This document shows, in pieces, positions 8,829 to 15,212 of a stretch of 58,048 bases of DNA. The notes under the pieces are model-generated. The model saw only the letters and a program-made list of their open reading frames with translations, did no database searches and was not told the DNA's origin. The first letter of the stretch is position 1, and every line of letters starts with the position of its first letter. Made by a program: the position numbers and the translations under genes. The stretch lies in the IMG/VR virus record IMGVR_UViG_3300030012_003463, positions 1 through 58,048 of that record; one strand, written 5' to 3'. Source of the stretch: a virus.

Positions 8829-9379
8829 TAATCGCCTTCCACGGTCCGCGTTTCGCTGGTCAATGACCTCTTGTCATCCTCCACAATCAGACCTCTATCA
8901 TGAGTTATACCTTGTGAATCATATTTTTCCAACAATTCAATAAGCTCATCCTTCGACATCTGATCCATCGACTCTTCTGTTTTATTTTTTAGATCATAGA
9001 ATCCTGCCACACGACCACGGGCCACTTCTGCGTTGATGGCCGCCGAGTAGTGTTTGTCACCGCGGGCCTCGTCCCGCATTTCTTTGAGCGCGGTTAAATG
9101 AGAAGCCATGGAGACACCGGATGTCTCATACAAATCTTGTTTCATCTCATTAATCGCTTCGACAATATACGGATTAATTTTAGGGTTTAATAATTCATAA
9201 GCCGTTTGCCGGGCACGATTTTGTGAGTATCCTGCCTTGCGGGCCGCCTCGCTTGCGGAAATTTTACCTGTTAAGGTTCCCTGAACGTAGTTCGTAACGA
9301 ATAACATTTGCTTGGGTGTTAACTTTTGTTTGAGTCTTCGATCTTCCGGATTTATTTTTTTAACCATTGTAGTATTCAT
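8828..9379 (-). CDS. Terminase small subunit
   Basis: The best start is the ATG at 9377-9379 (MNTTMVKKINPEDRRLKQKL), because a GGAG lies 11 bases before it; upstream in-frame ATGs lie further inside TerL. The N-terminal domain KLTPKQMLFVTNYVQGTLTG, SASEAARKAGYSQNRARQTA, YELLNPKINPYIVEAINEMK is the helix-turn-helix DNA-binding domain of the Terminase_2 family. It recognises packaging sites and stimulates TerL. The gene overlaps the 3' end of TerL by 20 bases, so the two are probably co-translated. Confidence 0.8.
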   Translation of the reverse strand: MNTTMVKKINPEDRRLKQKLTPKQMLFVTNYVQGTLTGKISASEAARKAGYSQNRARQTAYELLNPKINPYIVEAINEMKQDLYETSGVSMASHLTALKEMRDEARGDKHYSAAINAEVARGRVAGFYDLKNKTEESMDQMSKDELIELLEKYDSQGITHDRGLIVEDDKRSLTSETRTVEGD

Positions 9380-10844
9380 ATTTGCGTTGGCTCCTTGGTA
9401 TGTAGTTGTCCATATCATCATCATCAGCTAATTCGACCAAGTTTCCTTGGCGATATCTTAACAAAGCTAACGTCATTGCGTCAACCATGTCGTCATGTTC
9501 TCCATAAGGGAACGAGGCACACTCTTCCATCATTTCAATTGCAAAGTCATCATCGGATCGCCAAACTTGGCCCGCTTCAAATATAGGGGCGACTGTATTG
9601 ACACGGACATGTTTGTCCTGACCGCGGTTCGGGGAGTATGCTGTCGCGTGAATGCCCGCGCGCCGCAGCTCGTGGATCAAGGGCATTCCTGTTGCTTTCG
9701 CTTCAATAATAACTAGCTCAGGGTCCCAGTACCTAAGATTTTCCATGGCTTCTTTTTTAAGCTCCGGAAAATCCCATCGACCTTTTTCGACATCTAATAA
9801 AATAATATGAGGCTCTCTTCCTTCGTTTGGATAAAATATTCCCCAGGTTGCAATAACAGAATAGTCCGCCGTTTCTTTTTTTGAAAATGCAGTATCGTAT
9901 GTTTGAATTTTAAAGTAACACTCAGGTATATTAGGTTTATCCCACACTCTCCACCACTCACGTTTAATAATACTGGTTCCATCATAAGTAGGGTTTTGTT
10001 GCCACTGCGCGTTCCACTTACTAGGAACAAGGGATGCTTTTACTTTGTCTAGTTCTTCGAGCTTCCAATACTGTGGCCAAATAGGTTTTCTTTTTTCTTC
10101 GTCATCATCCTCTAAGATTGCAGGAAATTCTACGACATCCCACTTGTCAGCTTTTATGTCAGCCATTTTTTTAACTAATTGTGCGGTAAGATCTTTTTGA
10201 GACCAGCGAGTCATGACAATGGCAATAGATCCTCCAGGTTGTAAACGCTGTCGAGGACCTGATGTGTACCATTCGTAGGCATTATCCATTGCAGTTTCTG
10301 ATAATGCATCTTGTTCTGAATGAGGATCGTCAATAATTAATAAATCAGCACCACGACCAGTAATAGCTCCACCAACACCAGCAGCAAAGTATTCACCGCC
10401 GTGATTTGTTTCCCATCTACCAGCCGCCTGGTTATCAGTTCTTAAAGTTACACCAGGGAATATGCGTTTATATTCTTTTGAATTCATTAAATTACGAATT
10501 TTTCTTCCGAATCTGACTGCGAGCTCGCCTGTGTGGGTAGCTTGAATGATTTTTAATCTAGGATTGATACCCATCATCCATGCTGGAAACAAATAACTCG
10601 CAAATTCTGACTTTGTGTGTCTAGGTGGCATGTTAATGATTAGGCGACAAGCTTTTTCAGTAGAAAATTTTTGAAATTTTTCTGATGTTCGTAAATGATG
10701 TGGTCCTTCAACAAACTCAGGCCAAACCGCTTTAACAAAACGCATAAAATTAGTGCGTGCGCCTTCTTGTTCGATTTTTTGACGAAGCAAAACCATTGCT
10801 TTTAGTTGTTCTTTATCAAGATTTTTATATTTTTCTATGTCCAT
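9360..10844 (-). CDS. Terminase large subunit
   Basis: 494 residues. ATPase domain: Walker A-like CRLIINMPPRHTKSEFASYL near residue 75, Walker B and catalytic acid in GADLLIIDDPHSEQDA near residue 170, motif III-like IAIVMTRWSQKDL. Nuclease domain (RNase H fold): first acid in QTYDTAFSKKETADYSVIAT, second in ELVIIEAKATGMPLIHELRR, third in GEHDDMVDAMTLALL. This is the full set of a packaging motor, length normal for Terminase_6 types. It works with TerS and the portal. Confidence 0.93.
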   Translation of the reverse strand: MDIEKYKNLDKEQLKAMVLLRQKIEQEGARTNFMRFVKAVWPEFVEGPHHLRTSEKFQKFSTEKACRLIINMPPRHTKSEFASYLFPAWMMGINPRLKIIQATHTGELAVRFGRKIRNLMNSKEYKRIFPGVTLRTDNQAAGRWETNHGGEYFAAGVGGAITGRGADLLIIDDPHSEQDALSETAMDNAYEWYTSGPRQRLQPGGSIAIVMTRWSQKDLTAQLVKKMADIKADKWDVVEFPAILEDDDEEKRKPIWPQYWKLEELDKVKASLVPSKWNAQWQQNPTYDGTSIIKREWWRVWDKPNIPECYFKIQTYDTAFSKKETADYSVIATWGIFYPNEGREPHIILLDVEKGRWDFPELKKEAMENLRYWDPELVIIEAKATGMPLIHELRRAGIHATAYSPNRGQDKHVRVNTVAPIFEAGQVWRSDDDFAIEMMEECASFPYGEHDDMVDAMTLALLRYRQGNLVELADDDDMDNYIPRSQRKYEYYNG

Positions 10845-11050
10845 ATATAAATTTTACTCCATGACTGTGAAAATGCTGCTAGACCTAGGCCGCGCGCTGC
10901 AGACGCCGGGCCAAAAATCGGTGGGTGGGGGTAAAAATTTGTTCGCATTTTGTTCGTTTTCTCTAAGTACCTAGGCCCTCGGACCGCGATTGTTGCATAA
11001 TCTATATTATCGGTCCTTTCAACTCTATATTTTTCAACGTTTTTCGCATT
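10845..11050. other. GC-richer intergenic segment upstream of terminase with CCTAGG repeats
   Basis: 206 bp without a gene. It contains two copies of ACCTAGGCC (10883-10891 and 10969-10977), a run of G around 10920-10931 and a GC-rich block (10889-10916) that stand out in an AT-rich genome. TTCGCATTTT occurs at 10943-10952 and again near 11043. A regulator site or a packaging-initiation site are possible; no firm promoter seen. Confidence 0.35.
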
Positions 11051-11476
11051 TTATTTCCCCGTTTCGGGAATGCCACTATATATAGTGGGTCGATCGTCGA
11101 GTTGATCGCGGATCGCGTCCCAGTTTTTTCGGTCATCGGCGCGCGCACAGGGCTCGACGGGCCCATAATCGATAAAGCTTATCTTATCCGACCTATACAG
11201 AAGAATTTCTCTCGTAGAGAGGACCCTCTGCAAGATGAATAACTTATCGAATATCTTTGAGTATTTATGGTGGAAAGCTTTCTGATGTGGTCTCAGACTT
11301 TGTAACAATTTATCTCGCTCGCAAACCTTACATTCTATAAAAAGAACTTCTTTGTTTTTATTGAACAAGATCAAATCTGGAAAACCATTTATTGTAGTAG
11401 TTTCAATACGAATAGGCGAATAATCAGATAACTTTTCTTTAACCATTTTATACAAATTCTTTTCTGGTCCAGCCAT
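11051..11476 (-). CDS. VRR-NUC / PD-(D/E)xK-like nuclease
   Basis: 141 residues. The motif order ETTTINGFPDLILFNKNKEV then LFIECKVCERDKLLQ, RPHQKAFHHKY gives the G.PD..........E.K pattern of VRR-NUC-type nucleases (Holliday-junction or flap-cleaving, found in phages), with the conserved Q/H helix after the sheet. Likely acts in recombination, replication clean-up or removal of branched DNA before packaging, which fits its place next to the terminase genes. It is the first gene of the leftward operon, transcribed from somewhere in 11477-11800. Confidence 0.7.
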   Translation of the reverse strand: MAGPEKNLYKMVKEKLSDYSPIRIETTTINGFPDLILFNKNKEVLFIECKVCERDKLLQSLRPHQKAFHHKYSKIFDKLFILQRVLSTREILLYRSDKISFIDYGPVEPCARADDRKNWDAIRDQLDDRPTIYSGIPETGK

Positions 11477-11531
11477 AATTACACCGTTACATTATTTCAT
11501 ATAATGAAACAAATCAACTATACCAAAGCGT

Positions 11532-11759
11532 TACTAGAAGTTTTTCCAAAATTATATATTTAAATAAAATTTCTCTCAAAAACAGTCTAATGCCCAAGGG
11601 TATGGTACGTAATAGTGGAACACTTGGTACACTTCTCAAAATACAAGTGTGGACAGGTTTTACTATATTTCTCAACTATTCTAGACGAATGGAACAGTGC
11701 CACACTTCTTTTTTATAAAAAAACTTTTTTGTTTCAAATTTTTTCAAAAACTTCTAGTA
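11532..11759. repeat. 14-bp perfect inverted repeat, 200 bp apart
   Basis: TACTAGAAGTTTTT at 11532-11545 is the exact reverse complement of AAAAACTTCTAGTA at 11746-11759. The arms are too far apart for a simple terminator; they could be paired operator sites or the ends of an extruding structure. Between and beside them lies a second inverted pair GGAACAGTG/CACTGTTCC (11691-11699 and 11766-11774). Confidence 0.75.
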
Positions 11760-11829
11760 CCGTTCCACTGTTCCGCGCGCCGCGGTCCACGAACCGCTAT
11801 TTGTTCCACAATATGAAACAGCCGTTTTT

Positions 11830-12006
11830 CCCGTTTTAAGAGCCATACAGCGTACTTTAATTTATCATGATTTATCATACATGAACAACTCTATAACCTA
11901 TCTCGTTGGTCATTAAAATAGATTTAATTTTTTGACCCAATTTAAAACCGTACCATAATATATCATAAAAACCCGTTTTAAGGGCTCTACAGAGCATTTT
12001 AATATC
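11830..12006. repeat. Two imperfect direct repeats (CCCGTTTTAAG...TACAG...TTTAAT)
   Basis: Copy 1 begins at 11830 and copy 2 at 11972. Both start CCCGTTTTAAG, share GC, TACAG and TTTAAT at the same spacing, and differ at a few scattered positions. Copy 1 is followed by two tandem TTTATCAT units. Such pairs in a divergent control region may be iterons or phage-specific promoter or operator elements. Confidence 0.6.
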
Positions 12007-12090
12007 GAACATGAAAATTATCTCTCAAAAAAAGTCTTGACAGGTCCACGGGCCACGAAACGCAGATCACACTTTTCGGTCCATGTAAAG

Positions 12091-12116
12091 ACCGGGAAAA
12101 CAGTTTCTCCCGGTCC
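12091..12116. terminator. GC-rich hairpin in the divergent region
   Basis: GACCGGGA (12091-12098) pairs perfectly with TCCCGGTC (12109-12116) across a 10-nt loop. On the minus strand the stem is followed by TTTACAT, on the plus strand by no T run, so terminator activity is weak at best. It may stop stray transcription or be part of an origin. Confidence 0.4.
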
Positions 12117-12306
12117 CTGGTCGTCGTTTTATTAACAAAGAATCGAATACGAATATTCGTAATACTATGTGAAAAAATCTCGAAAAAATGCAAATAAAAG
12201 CAAAATAAAATACATTTTTTTATCCACAGGTTAAAAAAAGTTCTAAAAACCGCGAAAAATAAGGCTAAAAAAATTAATTTTTTTTCACTTTTTTTGTTCA
12301 TTTTTG

Positions 12307-12342
12307 TTGACACCATGTACCCATATGGTACTTTAAATTATC
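12307..12342 (+). promoter_or_regulatory. Promoter with overlapping dyad operator, upstream of the ribozyme leader
   Basis: A perfect -35 TTGACA (12307-12312) is followed after 16 bases by TACTTT (12329-12334) or after 20 by TTAAAT. The spacer holds the inverted repeat GTACC-CATAT-GGTAC (12317-12331) nested with ACCAT...ATGGT, placed exactly where a repressor would block RNA polymerase. Transcription would start near 12343 and run through the leader and ribozyme into the cassette genes. The -10 choice is uncertain. Confidence 0.5.
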
Positions 12343-12479
12343 TTATTTTATAAGATAGACCGAACGGGGGACCGGCGAACAAATAGACCCCAAGTCTAAA
12401 GGGCGAACTGGTAAGAAAACAGAGACACTTATTAAGAGGGTATCGCAGAGGATGCCACACCACCGGGAACAGTTACAAA
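12343..12479 (+). promoter_or_regulatory. Structured RNA leader upstream of hammerhead
   Basis: 137 nt without an ORF. Visible structure: hairpin AGAC-CCCAA-GTCT (12385-12397), whose CCC loop could pair with the G run at 12366-12370; hairpin GGUAUC-GCAGAG-GAUGCC (12439-12456); repeated CGAAC in GGCGAAC at 12374-12380 and 12402-12408 and CGAAC at 12361-12365. Compact, non-coding and base-balanced unlike the neighbouring A/T runs. It may be an aptamer or a folding guide for the ribozyme; no known riboswitch recognised. Confidence 0.4.
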
Positions 12480-12563
12480 CTCCAAAGCTATACTGATGAG
12501 GCCTTAATGGCCGAAACACAACACGGCGGGATATTCTCCCGCCAGTGTCTATGGCAATAGGAG
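12480..12563 (+). ncRNA. Type I hammerhead ribozyme
   Basis: Core read directly: CUGAUGA (12493-12499), stem II GGCC-UUAAU-GGCC (12500-12512), GAAA (12513-12516), stem III ACAC (12516-12519) with GUGU (12545-12548), cleavage base C (12549), cut before U12550. Stem I pairs GCUAUA (12487-12492) with UAUGGC (12550-12555), then an internal loop AAA/AAUA, then CUCC (12480-12483) with GGAG (12560-12563). A nested hairpin GGCGGGA/UCCCGCC (12525-12543) caps stem III. Every conserved core position, the 10.1-11.1 G-C pair and the 15.1-16.1 A-U pair are present; the stem I internal loop opposite loop II is as in fast natural hammerheads. The outer part of stem I hides the Shine-Dalgarno of the next gene. 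Confidence 0.92.
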
Positions 12564-12573
12564 GCCATTTATT
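12525..12573 (+). promoter_or_regulatory. Cassette leader 1 (cleavage site + SD-loop hairpin, AUGGC type)
   Basis: Hairpin GGCGGGA/TCCCGCC, then GTGTC (12545-12549), T, then ATGGC (12551-12555), loop AATAGGAG, GCCAT (12564-12568), start codon at 12574. The loop carries the Shine-Dalgarno. This copy is the cis substrate strand of the hammerhead. After cleavage the mRNA would begin at 12550 with a 5' hairpin, 24 nt before ATG. Confidence 0.9.
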
Positions 12574-12891
12574 ATGACTAAATTTGACACTCAAACTCAA
12601 TACAACGCAGCAATCGCAGCACTTGGTAAACACTTCAATGATGAGATGGACGGCAACGTTTACATTACTTCCTCTTACATTGTAGAAGCCAAGAACGCTT
12701 TCTTACTTGCTAACTATCTTAACGGTCAAGATACAATGCCAAGAGAACATGTCTTTCAGATTATCGAAGACAATGTTCCTAACTTCTACAAAGAAGTTGC
12801 TGAGATTTACGAAAACATCGACAGCATTAACCGTCAAAGATTAGACGCTTACAAAGATTATCTAAATAACCAAGGCGTCAAAATAAACTAA
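12574..12891 (+). CDS. Cassette gene 1, hypothetical acidic helical protein
   Basis: 105 residues, beginning MTKFDTQTQYNAAIAALGKH. Mostly alpha-helical (YIVEAKNAFLLANYLNGQ, NFYKEVAEIYENIDSINRQR), no membrane segment, no recognised motif. It is the first gene downstream of the ribozyme, with its Shine-Dalgarno GGAG in the ribozyme's stem I. It may be an early protein that acts on the host, judging from size and place, but nothing in the sequence shows a function. Confidence 0.75.
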   Translation: MTKFDTQTQYNAAIAALGKHFNDEMDGNVYITSSYIVEAKNAFLLANYLNGQDTMPREHVFQIIEDNVPNFYKEVAEIYENIDSINRQRLDAYKDYLNNQGVKIN

Positions 12892-12897
12892 ATACTA

Positions 12898-12942
12898 GGG
12901 GCCGCAAGGCCCCAGTGTCTGTAGCATGGGAGGCTACTTATT
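12898..12942 (+). promoter_or_regulatory. Cassette leader 2 (GNRA hairpin + cleavage-like site + SD-loop hairpin, GUAGC type)
   Basis: Hairpin GGGGCC-GCAA-GGCCCC (12898-12913, GNRA tetraloop), A, GTGTC (12915-12919), T, GTAGC (12921-12925), loop ATGGGAG, GCTAC (12933-12937), ATG at 12943. The stem differs from leader 1 at two paired positions, each compensated on the other side. Confidence 0.85.
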
Positions 12943-13464
12943 ATGAGAAAGAACAGAAGAAGAAAAAACAAAAAATTCAAAGTAACTTTATCAATGCCAA
13001 GACTAACTAATGATCCTTATGTAGAGAAACAGTTGATCAAGGCCACTCACTTTTTTGGTAAAGAGTTGATGTCAACAAGAATGCTAAACACCATCAGCAT
13101 CAAACTAAAAGTAAGAAAGACTACTCTAAAAGATTTTTCCGGAGCGGTCGTAAGTTACTGTAAAGGTTCTGAAAAACAAACTGAGTATGAAATTCTTTTA
13201 GACTACAACTTACCAACTCACGCTCTAATAGAAATTCTTGCTCACGAGATGCAGCATGTGCAGCAGATGGTTACTGGCAGACTTCAATACAGAGTATGGA
13301 AATCTGATCGTCAGCTTCATGCACGATGGGAAGGTAAAGAGGTAGGAACTGTTAATTCAATTCCTTATCGTCAAAGACCTTGGGAAGTTGAAGCATACTC
13401 AACTCAAACACCTTTATTCAAAAAGTATGAAAAACATACTTTAAAAACTAGGGGCTTTTTTTAG
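12943..13464 (+). CDS. Cassette gene 2, zincin-like metallopeptidase (HExxH)
   Basis: 173 residues. A very basic N-terminus (MRKNRRRKNKKFKVTLSMPR) is followed by a compact domain with LIEILAHEMQHVQQMVTGRL around residues 100-120: HEMQH is the HExxH zinc site. A downstream E in PWEVEAYSTQTPLF is well placed as third ligand, as in SprT/WLM-like and minigluzincin proteases. Could cut host or phage proteins, or be a DNA-bound protease. The stop codon lies in the 3' arm of the hairpin of leader 3. Confidence 0.65.
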   Translation: MRKNRRRKNKKFKVTLSMPRLTNDPYVEKQLIKATHFFGKELMSTRMLNTISIKLKVRKTTLKDFSGAVVSYCKGSEKQTEYEILLDYNLPTHALIEILAHEMQHVQQMVTGRLQYRVWKSDRQLHARWEGKEVGTVNSIPYRQRPWEVEAYSTQTPLFKKYEKHTLKTRGFF

Positions 13465-13501
13465 CCCCTGGTTGTGTCTATGGCATAGGAGGCCATTTAT
13501 T
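13451..13501 (+). promoter_or_regulatory. Cassette leader 3 (AUGGC type)
   Basis: Hairpin GGGGC (13451-13455) / GCCCC (13464-13468) includes the stop codon of the previous gene. Then GTGTC (13474-13478), T, ATGGC (13480-13484), loop ATAGGAG, GCCAT (13492-13496), ATG at 13502. Confidence 0.85.
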
Positions 13502-13870
13502 ATGAATAACGATCACATAACAGTAACATACAAAAGCGAAACAGATAACAATGACAACTATTACTTTCAAGTTTACAGACTTGAGGATGATGGTTTCAAA
13601 ATCAAAAACTTTTTAGACGGTGTTAAATTTAAAACTCCGGAAGAAGCAAACAATTGGATATACAAAAATTATCCAGATGAAGACGATTATCTTTTCATGG
13701 GTGTTATGCAAATTCCAAACAAACTTCCGGAACATTGGCATCATCCTTTTACTGCTTCTCTAAGCACTGAAGCTTTTTATCAGCACAATAGAGATAACGG
13801 TATCAACGCTGCGATCAACTGGACCAAAGATAAAAAGAGAGATCAATATATAAAAGAGCAGGGCGCATAA
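13502..13870 (+). CDS. Cassette gene 3, hypothetical
   Basis: 122 residues starting MNNDHITVTYKSETDNNDNY. The start is fixed by the SD-loop hairpin 6 bases upstream; a longer frame exists upstream but runs through the hairpins. Alternating beta segments (YYFQVYRLEDDGFKIKNFLD) and an aromatic/His segment (LPEHWHHPFTASLSTEAFYQ). No recognised family. Its stop TAA is in the loop of the following hairpin. Confidence 0.7.
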   Translation: MNNDHITVTYKSETDNNDNYYFQVYRLEDDGFKIKNFLDGVKFKTPEEANNWIYKNYPDEDDYLFMGVMQIPNKLPEHWHHPFTASLSTEAFYQHNRDNGINAAINWTKDKKRDQYIKEQGA

Positions 13871-13914
13871 GCGCCTTGTTCTTGAGTGTCTATGGCATAG
13901 GAGGCCATAAAATA
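13855..13914 (+). promoter_or_regulatory. Cassette leader 4 (AUGGC type)
   Basis: Hairpin GGCGC-ATAA-GCGCC (13862-13875), extended by wobble and Watson-Crick pairs out to 13855/13882, with the preceding stop codon in the loop. Then GTGTC (13886-13890), T, ATGGC (13892-13896), loop ATAGGAG, GCCAT (13904-13908), ATG at 13915. Confidence 0.85.
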
Positions 13915-14241
13915 ATGTGCGAACACAAGTACGATAAAGAATGTGATGTTCGTTATGCTGATCTAGGTGTCTTTGTAAAAGACTGGAAGGCACTAGATAG
14001 AAGACTCAGCATGACTGACGAAACTAACGCTTGTATTCTTTGTGGTAGAGATACCTCTACACAAAAAAATTATTTTTACACAATTGGTTTGGGATCACCT
14101 TACCATGCATCTCACAAAGATGATTACGATAACTGTGAGAGAAGCGGCGGATTTATGGGAGAGTATCCTATCGGGTCTGAGTGTGTAAAAAAAGTCATCA
14201 AAGCAGGATTTGGTGACTATGTTTACAAGTCTAATAAATAA
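13915..14241 (+). CDS. Cassette gene 4, Cys-rich putative zinc-binding protein
   Basis: 108 residues from MCEHKYDKECDVRYADLGVF. Cysteines and histidines occur as C.H.....C near the start and ACILCGRD in the middle, with further C and H (YHASHKDDYDNCERSGG, GSECVKKV), compatible with one or two zinc sites. Start chosen 6 bases after the SD-loop hairpin. Function unknown. Confidence 0.7.
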   Translation: MCEHKYDKECDVRYADLGVFVKDWKALDRRLSMTDETNACILCGRDTSTQKNYFYTIGLGSPYHASHKDDYDNCERSGGFMGEYPIGSECVKKVIKAGFGDYVYKSNK

Positions 14242-14247
14242 TTTTAT

Positions 14248-14295
14248 GGGAGCCTTTTTGGCTCCCAGTGTCTATGGCAATAGGAGGCCATCAAT
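14248..14295 (+). promoter_or_regulatory. Cassette leader 5 (AUGGC type)
   Basis: Hairpin GGGAGCC-TTTTT-GGCTCCC (14248-14266), A, GTGTC (14268-14272), T, ATGGC (14274-14278), loop AATAGGAG, GCCAT (14287-14291), ATG at 14296. Same sequence as leader 1 from the cleavage site to the end of the hairpin. Confidence 0.87.
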
Positions 14296-14751
14296 ATGAA
14301 ACTACCAAGTAATCTTAAAATCAAACTACCTAACATTAACTCAGTAGGTTCTTTAAACGCTTTTATGAAAGCAAGAACTTACTACCCTAGCAATATGTTA
14401 GAGGTGGGAACACCGGCCACAATTCACATGTGGTCAGATACCCACGCGGCAACGGTCCAGGAAGTCGTACAGACTAAAGCGGGCCGTACTTACCTTAAAG
14501 TCACAGAAGACGATAAGGTGGTGATCGAAAAAGCTAAAAGCTATAGCGATCAGCCTAAATATAAATTCACTCCAAACCCTAACGGGAGAGAGTGTTGGGG
14601 CGAGGTTGTCTTCTTTAAAGACGACAAAGAAGAGTTAGCTTTCTTAATTAAGAGGGCTGCTTATAACTATAAAACCAAGCGTTTTGTAAAAGACGGTTGG
14701 GCTATAGTTAGCCTCGGTGATCGTCGCGAATATCGCGACCCTCACTTCTAA
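14296..14751 (+). CDS. Cassette gene 5, hypothetical
   Basis: 151 residues, MKLPSNLKIKLPNINSVGSL at the start. Beta-rich middle (PATIHMWSDTHAATVQEVVQ, RTYLKVTEDDKVVIEKA) and a charged C-terminus. Codon use is less AT-rich at the third position around 14410-14500 than in neighbours (GCGGCAACGGTCCAGGAAGT), which may mark a different origin. No family recognised. Confidence 0.7.
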   Translation: MKLPSNLKIKLPNINSVGSLNAFMKARTYYPSNMLEVGTPATIHMWSDTHAATVQEVVQTKAGRTYLKVTEDDKVVIEKAKSYSDQPKYKFTPNPNGRECWGEVVFFKDDKEELAFLIKRAAYNYKTKRFVKDGWAIVSLGDRREYRDPHF

Positions 14752-14760
14752 AAATTTTCC

Positions 14761-14809
14761 GGAGGGTCTTATGGCCCTCCAGTGTCTATGGCATAGGAGG
14801 CCATTAATT
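14761..14809 (+). promoter_or_regulatory. Cassette leader 6 (AUGGC type)
   Basis: Hairpin GGAGGG (14761-14766) / CCCTCC (14775-14780) with inner U-G and C-G pairs and loop TTAT. Then GTGTC (14782-14786), T, ATGGC (14788-14792), loop ATAGGAG, GCCAT (14800-14804), ATG at 14810. Confidence 0.85.
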
Positions 14810-15151
14810 ATGAAAACACCAAAAACAATTGTTCACGTTAATCAGCACATGATTAAGTATAACCAAAAAAATAAAACTGAGTTTCCAGTTTTAACTGTGA
14901 AGCATAGAGGTAAGACTTACTATGCTCACGAAATAACTTATCACGGTCATTCAAAGACTGTTTATTCACCAAACAAACCATTAAGTTGTGGTGCTGTTTG
15001 TTGGGTTGAGACGGATTGTGATGCCACTCTTTACGACTGGACTGCAATTCACCAGGATAAGTATAAACATCCTTCTATCAAACAAGAGCGCAAAACAGTG
15101 CGCCACGTTGGTAGTAAAAAATGGATGGATATGGATATCCATACTAGATAA
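14810..15151 (+). CDS. Cassette gene 6, hypothetical
   Basis: 113 residues starting MKTPKTIVHVNQHMIKYNQK. Beta-rich with many His and Tyr (HRGKTYYAHEITYHGHSKTV) and two Cys in SCGAVCWVETDC. The start is set by the SD-loop hairpin; longer upstream frames pass through the structured leader. Function unknown. Confidence 0.7.
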   Translation: MKTPKTIVHVNQHMIKYNQKNKTEFPVLTVKHRGKTYYAHEITYHGHSKTVYSPNKPLSCGAVCWVETDCDATLYDWTAIHQDKYKHPSIKQERKTVRHVGSKKWMDMDIHTR

Positions 15152-15156
15152 TTATA

Positions 15157-15212
15157 GGGAGGGAAAATTAAATTTCCCTCCCAGTGTCTGTAGCAATAGG
15201 AGGCTACTTATT
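15157..15212 (+). promoter_or_regulatory. Cassette leader 7 (GUAGC type)
   Basis: Long hairpin GGGAGGGAAA (15157-15166) / TTTCCCTCCC (15173-15182), A, GTGTC (15184-15188), T, GTAGC (15190-15194), loop AATAGGAG, GCTAC (15203-15207), ATG at 15213. Confidence 0.87.

Larger units (their letters stand above)
11477..12306. other. Long non-coding, AT-rich divergent region (candidate control/replication origin)
   Basis: About 830 bp between diverging gene blocks with no credible gene; one 105-codon open frame on the minus strand is poly-lysine/phenylalanine sequence without ribosome-binding site. The region holds a 14-bp inverted repeat (11532-11545 / 11746-11759), a 9-bp inverted repeat GGAACAGTG (11691-11699 / 11766-11774), a pair of 30-bp direct repeats (11830 and 11972), homopolymer A/T runs and a GC-rich hairpin (12091-12116). 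This is the mix expected of an origin or of a phage early-control region. Confidence 0.5.

Noticed and set aside
11999-12316. 105-codon open frame on the minus strand
   Set aside because: Made of Phe/Lys runs from A/T tracts, no ribosome-binding site, and it overlaps the repeats and the promoter of the rightward block.
14010-14025. CTGACGAAAC as a hammerhead core remnant for site 5
   Set aside because: CUGANGA is followed directly by AAC without stem II, and it codes for TDET in cassette gene 4.
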